From contig CAZDBS010000011.1 in NCBI GenBank assembly GCA_964503775.1, positions 1 to 20,437 of the forward strand: DNA of 20,437 bases. The letters are read 5' to 3'. The notes under the pieces are model-generated. The model ran no database searches and was not told where the DNA came from. It saw only the letters and a list, made by a program, of their open reading frames with translations. Shown here in pieces: positions 15,345 to 20,437 of the stretch. The DNA is from CAZDBS01 sp964503775. GTDB taxonomy: Bacteria; Patescibacteriota; Saccharimonadia; Saccharimonadales; CAZDBS01. How positions within the stretch are numbered: position 1 is the first letter of the stretch; each line of letters opens with the position of its first letter. The position numbers and the translations under genes are program-made.

Positions 15345-16154
15345 ATGATTATCGCAGTCGATGTGGGGGGTACCAAGACACTGCTCGCTGGGTTCGATAC
15401 CAACCAGCAGGAACTTTGGTCAGTCAAGTTTGAGACCCCCGAAACCTACGAAGAATTCTTGCCAAGACTTATCGATGAGCTCAAAAAACAGTCTACGGAT
15501 GGTGCTGTCGGCATCGTCGTCGGACTACCTGGGCTTCTAGATCGTAAAAATGGTATCGGAAAAGCCTTCGCCAACCTAAGTTGGAGGGACATACACATCG
15601 TCGACGACCTTCAAAAAACGTTTGACCTGCCAGTAGCCATCGAGAATGACGCCAAGCTCGCTGCTCTGGCCGAAGCCCAGGAACACCCGGATAACAGGCA
15701 TGTCCTTTACATGACAATCAGCACCGGCATCGGCACGGGTGTTGTAACCAACGGTCGTCTCAACCAGAGTCTTATCAATACCGAGGGAGGACACCTACTC
15801 CTGCCTCATGACGGCGGTTTTGTGCCATGGGAGAAATTGGCCTCTGGACTCGAGATAACACATGATTTTCATCAGCGAGCCAGTGAGATCACCGATCCCA
15901 AAATCTGGGAGCAAATCGCTCATCATTTGACACCTGGATTTAGTGCCAATATCGCCATCGTGGCACCCGACTTGGTTATCGTCGGAGGTGGAGTCGGACA
16001 CTATCTAGATAAGTTCAAAGAAACACTCGTAAATGACCTGAGAGCAAACTTCTCGCCAGTCGTAACTATGCCTCCCATCGTTGCTGCTGTTCATCCTGAC
16101 GAAGCTGTAGTCTATGGCTGCTTCTACCACGGAAAACAATTATGGAACTTCTGA
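15345..16154 (+). CDS. ROK-family sugar kinase (glucokinase-like)
   Basis: Probably phosphorylates a hexose with ATP; the substrate cannot be told from sequence. The N-terminal ATPase motif is VDVGGTKT (5-12). The catalytic Asp lies in IENDAKLAALAE, the phosphate-2 motif in STGIGTGVV, the ROK-type E-x-GH in NTEGGHLLL, and the adenosine motif in DLVIVGGGVG. The zinc-binding CxCGxxGC motif of many ROK proteins is absent. At 269 aa it is shorter than typical ROK kinases (about 300). Transcription is probably leaderless. The stop lies 13 nt inside the next gene, so the two are co-transcribed and likely coupled. Confidence 0.88.
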   Translation: MIIAVDVGGTKTLLAGFDTNQQELWSVKFETPETYEEFLPRLIDELKKQSTDGAVGIVVGLPGLLDRKNGIGKAFANLSWRDIHIVDDLQKTFDLPVAIENDAKLAALAEAQEHPDNRHVLYMTISTGIGTGVVTNGRLNQSLINTEGGHLLLPHDGGFVPWEKLASGLEITHDFHQRASEITDPKIWEQIAHHLTPGFSANIAIVAPDLVIVGGGVGHYLDKFKETLVNDLRANFSPVVTMPPIVAAVHPDEAVVYGCFYHGKQLWNF

Positions 16155-16588
16155 GCACGCTTCAGACCGACTTTCCAGGCTTCACATTTAAAACTGGTCC
16201 CCGTTTCCAGTGGTCTCCACAAACTCGAACGATTAGCTTTCCGAAAGTATCGGGTGAATCGTCGATCTGGTCATTACTCCACGAGATCGGGCATGCCATG
16301 CTCGAACACCAGGATTATCGTCGTGACATCGAGTTATTATCTCTCGAGGTTGCCGCCTGGCAAAAAGCCAAAGAACTAGCTATAAGATACGGCGTAAAAA
16401 TCAACCAAAATCATATCGAAGACTGTTTAGACGACTACCGAAGCTGGCTACATCGTCGTAGCACCTGTCCTGAGTGCCATGCAGTTACCACACAAGCCAC
16501 ACGACATGAATATCAGTGTTTTAACTGTCGTACCCGCTGGTCAGTTTCACTATCCCCACTTTGTCGTGTCCAGCGCCGCAAGAAATAA
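16142..16588 (+). CDS. HExxH metalloprotease-like protein with C-terminal zinc ribbon
   Basis: A 148-aa protein. HEIGH (47-51) within SSIWSLLHEIGHAMLEH is a gluzincin-type active site like that of ImmA/IrrE-family (COG2856) peptidases. The downstream SLEVAAWQKAKEL supplies a plausible third zinc ligand (Glu69). A C-terminal zinc ribbon has C109/C112 and C126/C129, then a basic tail RVQRRKK. ImmA-like peptidases often cleave phage or stress repressors, but no partner XRE repressor is next to it; here it overlaps a sugar kinase. Substrate unknown. The ATG at 16142 lies within the kinase gene and the stop runs into the terminator stem. Confidence 0.75.
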   Translation: MELLSTLQTDFPGFTFKTGPRFQWSPQTRTISFPKVSGESSIWSLLHEIGHAMLEHQDYRRDIELLSLEVAAWQKAKELAIRYGVKINQNHIEDCLDDYRSWLHRRSTCPECHAVTTQATRHEYQCFNCRTRWSVSLSPLCRVQRRKK

Positions 16589-16617
16589 AAACACCTCTCG
16601 AAATGAGAGGTGTTTTT
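16587..16617. terminator. Bidirectional Rho-independent terminator
   Basis: AAAAACACCTCTC, 5-nt loop, GAGAGGTGTTTTT: a perfect 13-bp stem with A's on one side and T's on the other. It ends the ROK-peptidase unit on the plus strand and the KGG gene on the minus strand. Confidence 0.93.
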
Positions 16618-16622
16618 AGGGT

Positions 16623-16646
16623 GTAAGTCTGCTTAAGCAGACTTAC
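16623..16646. repeat. 24-bp perfect palindrome over the KGG stop codon
   Basis: GTAAGTCTGC, TTAA, GCAGACTTAC. It covers the last codons and stop of the KGG gene and stands a few bases before the bidirectional terminator, so it may add a second hairpin to the 3' end of that mRNA. Confidence 0.75.
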
Positions 16647-16827
16647 GTCGACGGCTGATTTTACCGCCCTTAGCGCCCGCTATGCGAGCAAGTTCTCGGT
16701 TAGCGTAGAAACCGCCTGTGCGGCCCTTCTTGCCCCCGATAGCACCGATACGAGCATAAAATTCTGCACCGTGTCGAGATTTGTTGGTTGCAGCAGCCTT
16801 GCGGCCACCATTGACTGTACCAGCCAT
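16633..16827 (-). CDS. KGG-repeat protein (general-stress/con-10-like)
   Basis: A 64-aa, very basic, Gly/Lys-rich protein: TVNGGRKAAATNKSRHGAEF, IGAIGGKKGRTGGF, RIAGAKGGKISRRRK. The repeated G-x-x-GG-(R/K) unit is the KGG motif of hydrophilic stress proteins (GsiB, con-10). Such proteins are small and probably disordered; a nucleic-acid or desiccation role is inference. The 100-N gap begins 5 nt upstream of its ATG. If the gap is an artefact, GGAG (16988-16991) stands 5 nt before the ATG and a near-consensus promoter lies at 17055-17083. Confidence 0.8.
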   Translation of the reverse strand: MAGTVNGGRKAAATNKSRHGAEFYARIGAIGGKKGRTGGFYANRELARIAGAKGGKISRRRKSA

Positions 16828-16832
16828 TTAAA

Positions 16833-16932
16833 NNNNNNNNNNNNNNNNNNNNNNNNNNNNNNNNNNNNNNNNNNNNNNNNNNNNNNNNNNNNNNNNNNNN
16901 NNNNNNNNNNNNNNNNNNNNNNNNNNNNNNNN
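16833..16932. other. Scaffold gap (100 N) flanked by identical 55-mers
   Basis: Exactly 100 N. The 55 nt before (16778-16832) and after (16933-16987) are identical and contain the first 16 codons and the ATG of the KGG gene. Either the gap is false, with one KGG gene, or the genome has tandem KGG genes sharing at least this stretch. Confidence 0.95.
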
Positions 16933-16982
16933 GATTTGTTGGTTGCAGCAGCCTTGCGGCCACCATTGACTGTACCAGCCAT
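16933..16982 (-). pseudogene. Second copy of the KGG gene start (probably an assembly duplicate)
   Basis: Repeats the first 50 nt of the KGG gene (MAGTVNGGRKAAATNK) next to the gap, followed on the 5' side by the real ribosome-binding site and promoter. Most likely it is the same start as 16827. A true tandem copy cannot be excluded. Confidence 0.5.
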
Positions 16983-17054
16983 TTAAACTCCTTTTCCCAG
17001 ACTTATATAAAAGATCCCCCGTTTCCAGGGGACCCTCTGTCTAGAATTACGCTT

Positions 17055-17083
17055 ATGATAGCATCATGCTGTGCTTATGTCAA
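17055..17083 (-). promoter_or_regulatory. Strong promoter of the KGG gene
   Basis: Minus strand: perfect TTGACA (17078-17083), 17-nt spacer, TATCAT (17055-17060) preceded by TGC, an extended -10. The leader then contains a G/C hairpin (GTCCCC with GGGGGA region, about 17010-17032) before GGAG. High expression is expected. Confidence 0.75.
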
Positions 17084-17112
17084 TAATGTAAATAAATTTG
17101 CGATTTTTACAA

Positions 17113-17697
17113 CTACTCCATTGGTTCCCATTCGAAAAACGTGACCTTGTCTGGTTGGACCTCGACGTAACCGATGGGATCGAACTGCTCTTCGCTTAGC
17201 TCGCATTCGAAGTCACTGTAGCTGAAATGGCACAGCAAACCAGGATAGCTCGGTGAATATTCGATGACTTCGGACACCTCTGGAGACTCCAGAACACCTT
17301 TATCAAAATCAACACCCAGTTCTTCTCGAAGACACCTCAAGATACCATCTTGAGGTGTTTCGTCTTGTTTAATCTTTTCGGCAATGGATGTCGGACTATT
17401 TCGCACCCGCTCTCTTTCGTTACCATCCTCATCTCGAAATACTTGTTTGCTTTCAACAAGTCGGAGTGGGACTGACTCACCGAAATAGTACACATTCGCT
17501 CGAGCTACCCTGACGACACGAAGCAAGCCGCCCGATTCGGTGGTAGTTAGTATACAGTCGCCTGCCTCTATCTCCCGTACCAGATCATCGACACTCTTCG
17601 CCTTGTCCTTGCCCCATTTGCTCGTATCAATTCCATGATAGATAAGCTTGGCGGCGATTGCTGTCGTTGTGTCCAAGTCTCTGGATATTTCGGTCAT
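17113..17697 (-). CDS. Hypothetical protein with degenerate Nudix box
   Basis: A 194-aa acidic soluble protein. The N terminus has GIDTSKWGKDKAKSVDDLV followed by a beta-rich stretch. In the middle E113-x7-R121-C-L-R-E125-E126-L-G128-V129 follows the Nudix box E-x7-R-E-U-x-E-E-x-G-U, except that the first Glu after Arg is Cys and the leading Gly is missing. Nudix enzymes hydrolyse nucleoside diphosphates linked to other groups; with these changes activity is uncertain. The start abuts the preceding gene's stop with no gap, so the two are co-translated. No partner suggests a substrate. Confidence 0.7.
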   Translation of the reverse strand: MTEISRDLDTTTAIAAKLIYHGIDTSKWGKDKAKSVDDLVREIEAGDCILTTTESGGLLRVVRVARANVYYFGESVPLRLVESKQVFRDEDGNERERVRNSPTSIAEKIKQDETPQDGILRCLREELGVDFDKGVLESPEVSEVIEYSPSYPGLLCHFSYSDFECELSEEQFDPIGYVEVQPDKVTFFEWEPME

Positions 17698-18096
17698 TTA
17701 CTTGTTGTCCTCTGGTCCTTCTATTGCCTGGGTGGCAAGCGTCTCTTCGTACATGCGGCCAGCTGTAGTACTAATTCGCTCCTGCCAGTAGTTTGGATTG
17801 CTGTTATCTGGCATAACTGCTCCGAGTACGTTACCCATGACTACTACTATGGTGTCGATCCTTGAGATCTCCGAGTCAAGAGCATTCAATTGCCTGACGA
17901 TCTCTTCTAACTCACTACCTAGTCGTGGTACCAATCGATTTACGAGGGAGGCCTTGGTATCTTTCAGACATCGCTGATGAGCCCTATAGCTCGCAGCCGA
18001 AGCAAATACACGCTCTACACCCCCAGGACTCACTGCTGGTAGCTCAAACGGTAGACCCATAGTTTCTTCTTGGTTTCCCTCGCCAGATATAGTCAT
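17698..18096 (-). CDS. Hypothetical protein (132 aa)
   Basis: Not recognised. Mostly helical: HQRCLKDTKASLVNRLVPRL and ELEEIVRQLNALDSEISRID look like paired amphipathic helices, then a short hydrophobic segment TIVVVMGNVLGAVM that is too polar at its ends for a confident membrane helix. It is acidic at both termini. The ATG at 18096 was chosen because GGGAG lies 6 nt upstream; a TTG at 18117 is also in frame. First gene of a two-gene unit with the degenerate Nudix protein. Confidence 0.65.
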   Translation of the reverse strand: MTISGEGNQEETMGLPFELPAVSPGGVERVFASAASYRAHQRCLKDTKASLVNRLVPRLGSELEEIVRQLNALDSEISRIDTIVVVMGNVLGAVMPDNSNPNYWQERISTTAGRMYEETLATQAIEGPEDNK

Positions 18097-18122
18097 GACC
18101 AACTCCCAATTACGCAACTAAG

Positions 18123-18156
18123 ACTATATGACAATCCGCCTGCATAAACAAAAGCA
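18123..18156 (-). promoter_or_regulatory. Promoter of the 132-aa/Nudix-like unit (shared block)
   Basis: Minus strand: TTGTTT (18146-18151), 17-nt spacer, TATAGT (18123-18128). The -35 sits in TGCTTTTGTTTATG, found identically in the promoter at 19637-19670. Confidence 0.6.
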
Positions 18157-18166
18157 AGTTAGACGC

Positions 18167-18451
18167 CTACGCTACCCCAAGCTCCTCCTCAAACCAAACT
18201 GTACCTCGCGCACCTAACACCATGCTTCCAAACTGAGCAACAGCTTCTTGTTGAGGCAGCCAATCTCCTTCCAACACCACACTCATAATCACGCTTCTAT
18301 CTATCAAAGCTCTGCCGGTTATTTTAAAAACCTCGGTTGGTAATTCGTCCTGATCTTCTCCAGGCACAGCAACTGCGACTTCGATGCGCTGATGCGAATC
18401 ATTTGGCCCTAAGGGTAATGATTCTCTGATAAAAACATCACACGACGCCAT
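18167..18451 (-). CDS. Hypothetical protein (94 aa)
   Basis: Not recognised. A small acidic protein (pattern RIEVAVAVPGEDQDELPTEV, VIMSVVLEGDWLPQQ, ending FEEELGVA) without membrane segment. It starts 9 nt after the 62-aa membrane protein gene and is probably co-transcribed from the promoter at 18674-18702. Confidence 0.6.
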   Translation of the reverse strand: MASCDVFIRESLPLGPNDSHQRIEVAVAVPGEDQDELPTEVFKITGRALIDRSVIMSVVLEGDWLPQQEAVAQFGSMVLGARGTVWFEEELGVA

Positions 18452-18460
18452 ATAGGCTAC

Positions 18461-18649
18461 CTACATCCCCATCAAGACAAATGCCCGATGCACGAGGAGT
18501 GCTGGCCAGACACAAGACTTGATAATGGCTAGTAGGAATTCACCAAATCCCTCAGATCGTTGGACAAAATACACCAGCGCCCCGACCCACATTAGGAAAT
18601 ACGCCCCACCGAACATACCTTTGTTAATCACTTTTACTGGTTTGCTCAT
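18461..18649 (-). CDS. Small two-helix membrane protein (62 aa)
   Basis: Begins MSKPVKVINKGMFGGAYFLM and contains two hydrophobic segments (GGAYFLMWVGALVYFV and FLLAIIKSCVWPALLVHRAF). It resembles short conserved membrane proteins seen in CPR and Actinobacteria; role unknown. The ATG at 18649 has AAAGGA 5 nt upstream. The frame stays open upstream to 18757, but that extension covers the promoter and has no ribosome-binding site. Confidence 0.75.
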   Translation of the reverse strand: MSKPVKVINKGMFGGAYFLMWVGALVYFVQRSEGFGEFLLAIIKSCVWPALLVHRAFVLMGM

Positions 18650-18673
18650 AACAATCCTTTCTCTTATATACGC

Positions 18674-18702
18674 ATTGTAGTCTCGTATTTTGGAATTATC
18701 AA
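18674..18702 (-). promoter_or_regulatory. Promoter of the 62-aa/94-aa gene pair
   Basis: Minus strand: TTGATA (18697-18702), 17-nt spacer, TACAAT (18674-18679), 24 nt before the ATG at 18649. Confidence 0.7.
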
Positions 18703-18791
18703 ATAGCAACCGTGCTCCAAACTCGCCCTCCCCGGCCCCTCCTCGCCTCCCTCCCAACGCTAAAGTTTTAGCTCTGGCAAAGCCTAGACTA

Positions 18792-18819
18792 TTGCACTTT
18801 GGATGACAACTACCATAAT
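18792..18819 (+). promoter_or_regulatory. Promoter of the 59-aa Cys/His-rich gene
   Basis: TTGCAC (18792-18797), 16-nt spacer, CATAAT (18814-18819), 23 nt before the ATG. Confidence 0.45.
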
Positions 18820-18842
18820 CAGGTATGTAACGGAGAAGTTGT

Positions 18843-19022
18843 ATGGAACTAAACGAGATAACATGCCCTCATTGCGTAACAAAACTGAAGAACGGGCGTA
18901 TATGCAAAGATCCGAATTGTAAAACAAAAACCTATCATATCCATTGCGGAGCACATAGACCACATCGTGGCATATGTAATGAGATTATTCTTTTGGAGAG
19001 CTACGATTTTAAAAAGTTGTAA
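18843..19022 (+). CDS. Small Cys/His-rich zinc-binding protein (59 aa)
   Basis: Begins MELNEITCPHCVTKLKNGRI. Potential metal ligands are C8, C11, C21, C26, H32, H34, C35, H38, H41 and C45, enough for two zinc sites. The order C-x2-C, C-x4-C, (Y)HIHC recalls RING/PHD-like treble-clef folds, including prokaryotic RING-like ones, but the spacing is not a clear match. GGAG stands 7 nt before the ATG, and a promoter is visible. It is the only plus-strand gene in this part and ends 44 nt before the convergent membrane-protein gene. Function unknown; could be DNA-, RNA- or protein-binding. Confidence 0.65.
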   Translation: MELNEITCPHCVTKLKNGRICKDPNCKTKTYHIHCGAHRPHRGICNEIILLESYDFKKL

Positions 19023-19066
19023 TTACTAACTCATAGCCTAAACACACTATAACAAAGGCTCGTGCC

Positions 19067-19600
19067 TTAACCGATATCTCTGAGAAGTTCGTCGATCTTT
19101 CGATTTATCTCGATAAGCTCTATCGCCATTTCGTTTCTACGTTGTCCGTCACTCTTCTCTAGGTCTGCAGGGGTTTCGAAAATACTTTTGCCATGCTTCT
19201 CGGGATTCTTTATTTTTTCAGTTTCGTTATAAAACAGCTGCTGAATTGCACGCGCTTCTTTTATAAACAAAGATAACTCAGTAAGAAGTTTGAAGAATTT
19301 CTTCTTAACCTCTTCCGACTCTAGATAAATGGCCTCAGGCCTCGCGCTATCGAGACGAGTCAATTCACTCTCCAGGATGTCTAGAAGTGCGTAATCATAA
19401 AAATGGTTAGCTTCTTGTCTGGCCTTAATCTTGCCGAGTATCTCTTGAACTGAAAGCAGCTGTAGATTGAGATACACACAAAGATTCTTTCTCGACTTTC
19501 TGAGTGTGTAATATCCTCTTGCAATCTCGACCAATGCAGTCGCAACAAGTGCAAGGAATGACCCAAGAAGTATAAGAGGTATGTTGTTATCGTTTTGCAT
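19067..19600 (-). CDS. Membrane-anchored helical protein (177 aa)
   Basis: Not recognised. One N-terminal transmembrane helix (IPLILLGSFLALVATALVEIA, residues 7-27) followed by a charged, almost entirely helical cytoplasmic part with coiled-coil potential (NLQLLSVQEILGKIKARQEA, MAIELIEINRKIDELLRDI). No catalytic motif is seen. The ATG at 19600 has TGAGGG about 9 nt upstream. It has its own promoter carrying the block shared with 18123-18156. Confidence 0.7.
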   Translation of the reverse strand: MQNDNNIPLILLGSFLALVATALVEIARGYYTLRKSRKNLCVYLNLQLLSVQEILGKIKARQEANHFYDYALLDILESELTRLDSARPEAIYLESEEVKKKFFKLLTELSLFIKEARAIQQLFYNETEKIKNPEKHGKSIFETPADLEKSDGQRRNEMAIELIEINRKIDELLRDIG

Positions 19601-19636
19601 CTTACTTGACCCTCATGAGTTAATGATCCTAGACGA

Positions 19637-19670
19637 ACTATATACCCCTAGAGCAACATAAACAAAAGCA
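19637..19670 (-). promoter_or_regulatory. Promoter of the 177-aa membrane protein gene (shared block)
   Basis: Minus strand: TTGTTT (19660-19665), 17-nt spacer, TATAGT (19637-19642). The block TGCTTTTGTTTATG around the -35 is identical to that at 18143-18156. Confidence 0.6.
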
Positions 19671-19672
19671 TC

Positions 19673-19701
19673 AAAAAGTTGGGATTCACTCCTAACTTTT
19701 T
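19673..19701 (-). terminator. Terminator D downstream of the rRNA operon
   Basis: AAAAAGTTAGGA, 5-nt loop, TCCCAACTTTTT on the minus strand: 11 of 12 positions pair, with A/T ends. Last of four successive hairpins after 5S. It can also act on the plus strand, where the mismatch becomes G-U. Confidence 0.7.
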
Positions 19702-19730
19702 GATTCCATTTCCAGGAAAGAGCAGCCAGA

Positions 19731-19746
19731 TCCCGCCGTGGCGGGA
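19731..19746. other. GC-rich hairpin C downstream of 5S
   Basis: TCCCGC, CGTG loop, GCGGGA: 6-bp GC-rich stem without a T-run. Confidence 0.5.
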
Positions 19747-19754
19747 CCTGCGCG

Positions 19755-19782
19755 ATGAGGAAACCTATCTCGGTTTCCTCAT
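19755..19782. other. Hairpin B downstream of 5S, similar to the hairpin upstream of 5S
   Basis: ATGAGGAAACC, TATCTC loop, GGTTTCCTCAT: perfect 11-bp stem. It shares TGAGGA, AACC, GGTT and TCCTCA with the hairpin at 19949-19975 on the other side of the 5S gene. Confidence 0.7.
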
Positions 19783-19787
19783 AAGAA

Positions 19788-19811
19788 AAGACCTCCCATT
19801 AAGGAGGTCTT
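19788..19811 (-). terminator. Terminator A, directly after 5S rRNA
   Basis: AAGACCTCC, 6-nt loop, GGAGGTCTT followed by TTCTT on the minus strand: perfect 9-bp stem about 10 nt after the mature 5S 3' end. First of four hairpins that end the rRNA operon. Confidence 0.85.
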
Positions 19812-19821
19812 ATTCTATAAT

Positions 19822-19932
19822 TCGGCACCGTGCTATTTTCCCAGGGTTAAACCCAAGTATAGTAACCGCTGCTCGGCTTAACTGCTGTGTTCGGAATGGG
19901 AACAGGTGTGACCCGAGCGCCATGGGCACCGA
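19822..19932 (-). rRNA. rrf: 5S ribosomal RNA
   Basis: The minus strand contains the typical 5S core CCCATTCCGAACACAGCAGT and TTAAGCCGAGCAGCGG. The ends CGGTGCC (19925-19931) and GGTGCCG (19823-19829) pair with two G-U pairs as helix I. About 111 nt. It lies 3' of 23S on the same strand, the standard order. Exact ends are uncertain by a few bases. Confidence 0.93.
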
Positions 19933-20187
19933 TCTTGCGCTACGCTTCCTGAGGACAACCTACGGTTTTCCTCAGCGCGCCGGGCAAAAAGTGTGATTTT
20001 TGCTCGGGCTGCTCTTTTCTCTTTCGAGAAAAGTATCTTAGCGTTAATCGATGACCATCAAAACTATAAAGCAATAGTGACAAACTGCATGTGTTTAATA
20101 GATAAACACCAATAACTAGTCAATGACATAAGGAAGTCTCACCTATGAACATGAGATGAACCATGAATCCATAGGTGAGTTCATAAA
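19933..20187 (-). other. 23S-5S intergenic spacer with processing-type hairpins, no tRNA
   Basis: About 255 nt without gene or tRNA. Hairpins: CTCACCTATG/CATAGGTGAG (20138-20147 with 20170-20179) just after 23S; CTTTTCTC/GAGAAAAG (20014-20021 with 20026-20033); CGGGCAAAAA/TTTTTGCTCG (19981-19990 with 19997-20006, one wobble); CTGAGGA-AACC/GGTT-TCCTCAG (19949-19975, one mismatch). These are plausible rRNA processing sites. Confidence 0.7.
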
Positions 20188-20437
20188 AAGTCGATGGACC
20201 TATTAGTACGCTTAAGCTCAACATGTTGCCATGCTTTCACTGTGCGCCTATCAACCAGATCATCTTTCTGGGGTCTCATAGGGAAATCTAATCTTGAGGT
20301 CAGTTTCGCGCTTAATATGCTTTCAGCGCTTATCTGCTCCATACGTAGCTACCCGACAATGCTCTTGGTAGAACAATCGGTACACCAGAGGTATGTTCAT
20401 CCCGGTCCTCTCGTACTAGGGACAAATCCTCTCAAAT
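20188..20437 (-). rRNA. rrl: 23S ribosomal RNA, 3' end (continues beyond window)
   Basis: The minus strand contains the sarcin-ricin loop (CCTAGTACGAGAGGACCGG, about 20401-20419), then helices leading to TTGATAGGCGCACAGTG and the terminal ACTAATAGGTCCATCGAC. The last 250 nt of the gene are present; the 3' end near 20184-20190 is estimated by comparison with the E. coli ending. Confidence 0.95.

Noticed and set aside
16680..16986. Open frames reading through the N gap near the KGG gene
   Set aside because: Produced by translating placeholder N's; not biological.
18650..18757. Upstream extension of the 62-aa membrane protein to 98 aa
   Set aside because: It would cover a clear TTGATA-17-TACAAT promoter and skip the AAAGGA site 5 nt before the internal ATG.
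19933..20187. tRNA gene in the 23S-5S spacer
   Set aside because: No cloverleaf, T-loop or anticodon arm could be found; only simple hairpins.

Overview
The window looks like a fragment of a Candidate Phyla Radiation (Patescibacteria) genome, most likely Candidatus Saccharibacteria. This is an inference from compact gene packing, very short versions of normally longer proteins (IF2 588 aa, S1 355 aa, PriA 645 aa, RecJ 556 aa), a eukaryote-like type II IleRS, a KGG-repeat protein and small CPR-style hypotheticals. The standard genetic code fits every gene. Two runs of exactly 100 N, each flanked by the same 55-nt sequence, show that this is a short-read scaffold.

Layout. 1-2402 (-): 5' part of ileS behind a long leader (2403-2664) with a T-box-like core. 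2702-5847 (-): a surface-anchored protein with twelve NHL-like repeats, an Ig-like domain and a C-terminal membrane anchor, interrupted by a scaffold gap. 5875-7545 (-): recJ. 7705-7986 (-): a winged-helix regulator divergent from priA (8200-10137, +). 10340-11817 (+): def-fmt, overlapping by ATGA. 15148-11808 (-): rpsA, infB and a DUF5663-like gene in a translation operon that meets fmt tail to tail. 15345-16588 (+): a ROK-family sugar kinase overlapped by a HExxH zinc-ribbon protein, ending at a strong bidirectional terminator. 16633-19600: mostly short minus-strand genes (KGG protein, degenerate Nudix protein, hypotheticals, a 62-aa membrane protein, a membrane-anchored helical protein) and one plus-strand 59-aa Cys/His protein. 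19822-20437 (-): 5S rRNA and the 3' end of 23S rRNA.

Most genes are housekeeping: translation (ileS, def, fmt, rpsA, infB, rRNA), replication restart and repair (priA, recJ), and a sugar kinase. Sigma70-like promoters are unusually easy to read. Several genes (priA, recJ, the ROK gene, perhaps def) have the -10 box 6-10 nt from ATG and no Shine-Dalgarno, so they are probably leaderless; others have clear Shine-Dalgarno sites.

The most interesting material is non-coding or repetitive: (i) the T-box-like ileS leader; (ii) a 26-nt hairpin element present in both the ileS and winged-helix leaders, with one compensatory base-pair change; (iii) diverged inverted repeats of about 100-130 bp bracketing the winged-helix/priA pair; (iv) GC-rich palindromic elements carried in frame inside ileS and recJ; (v) matched hairpins on both sides of the 5S gene; (vi) a shared promoter block in front of two hypothetical transcription units.
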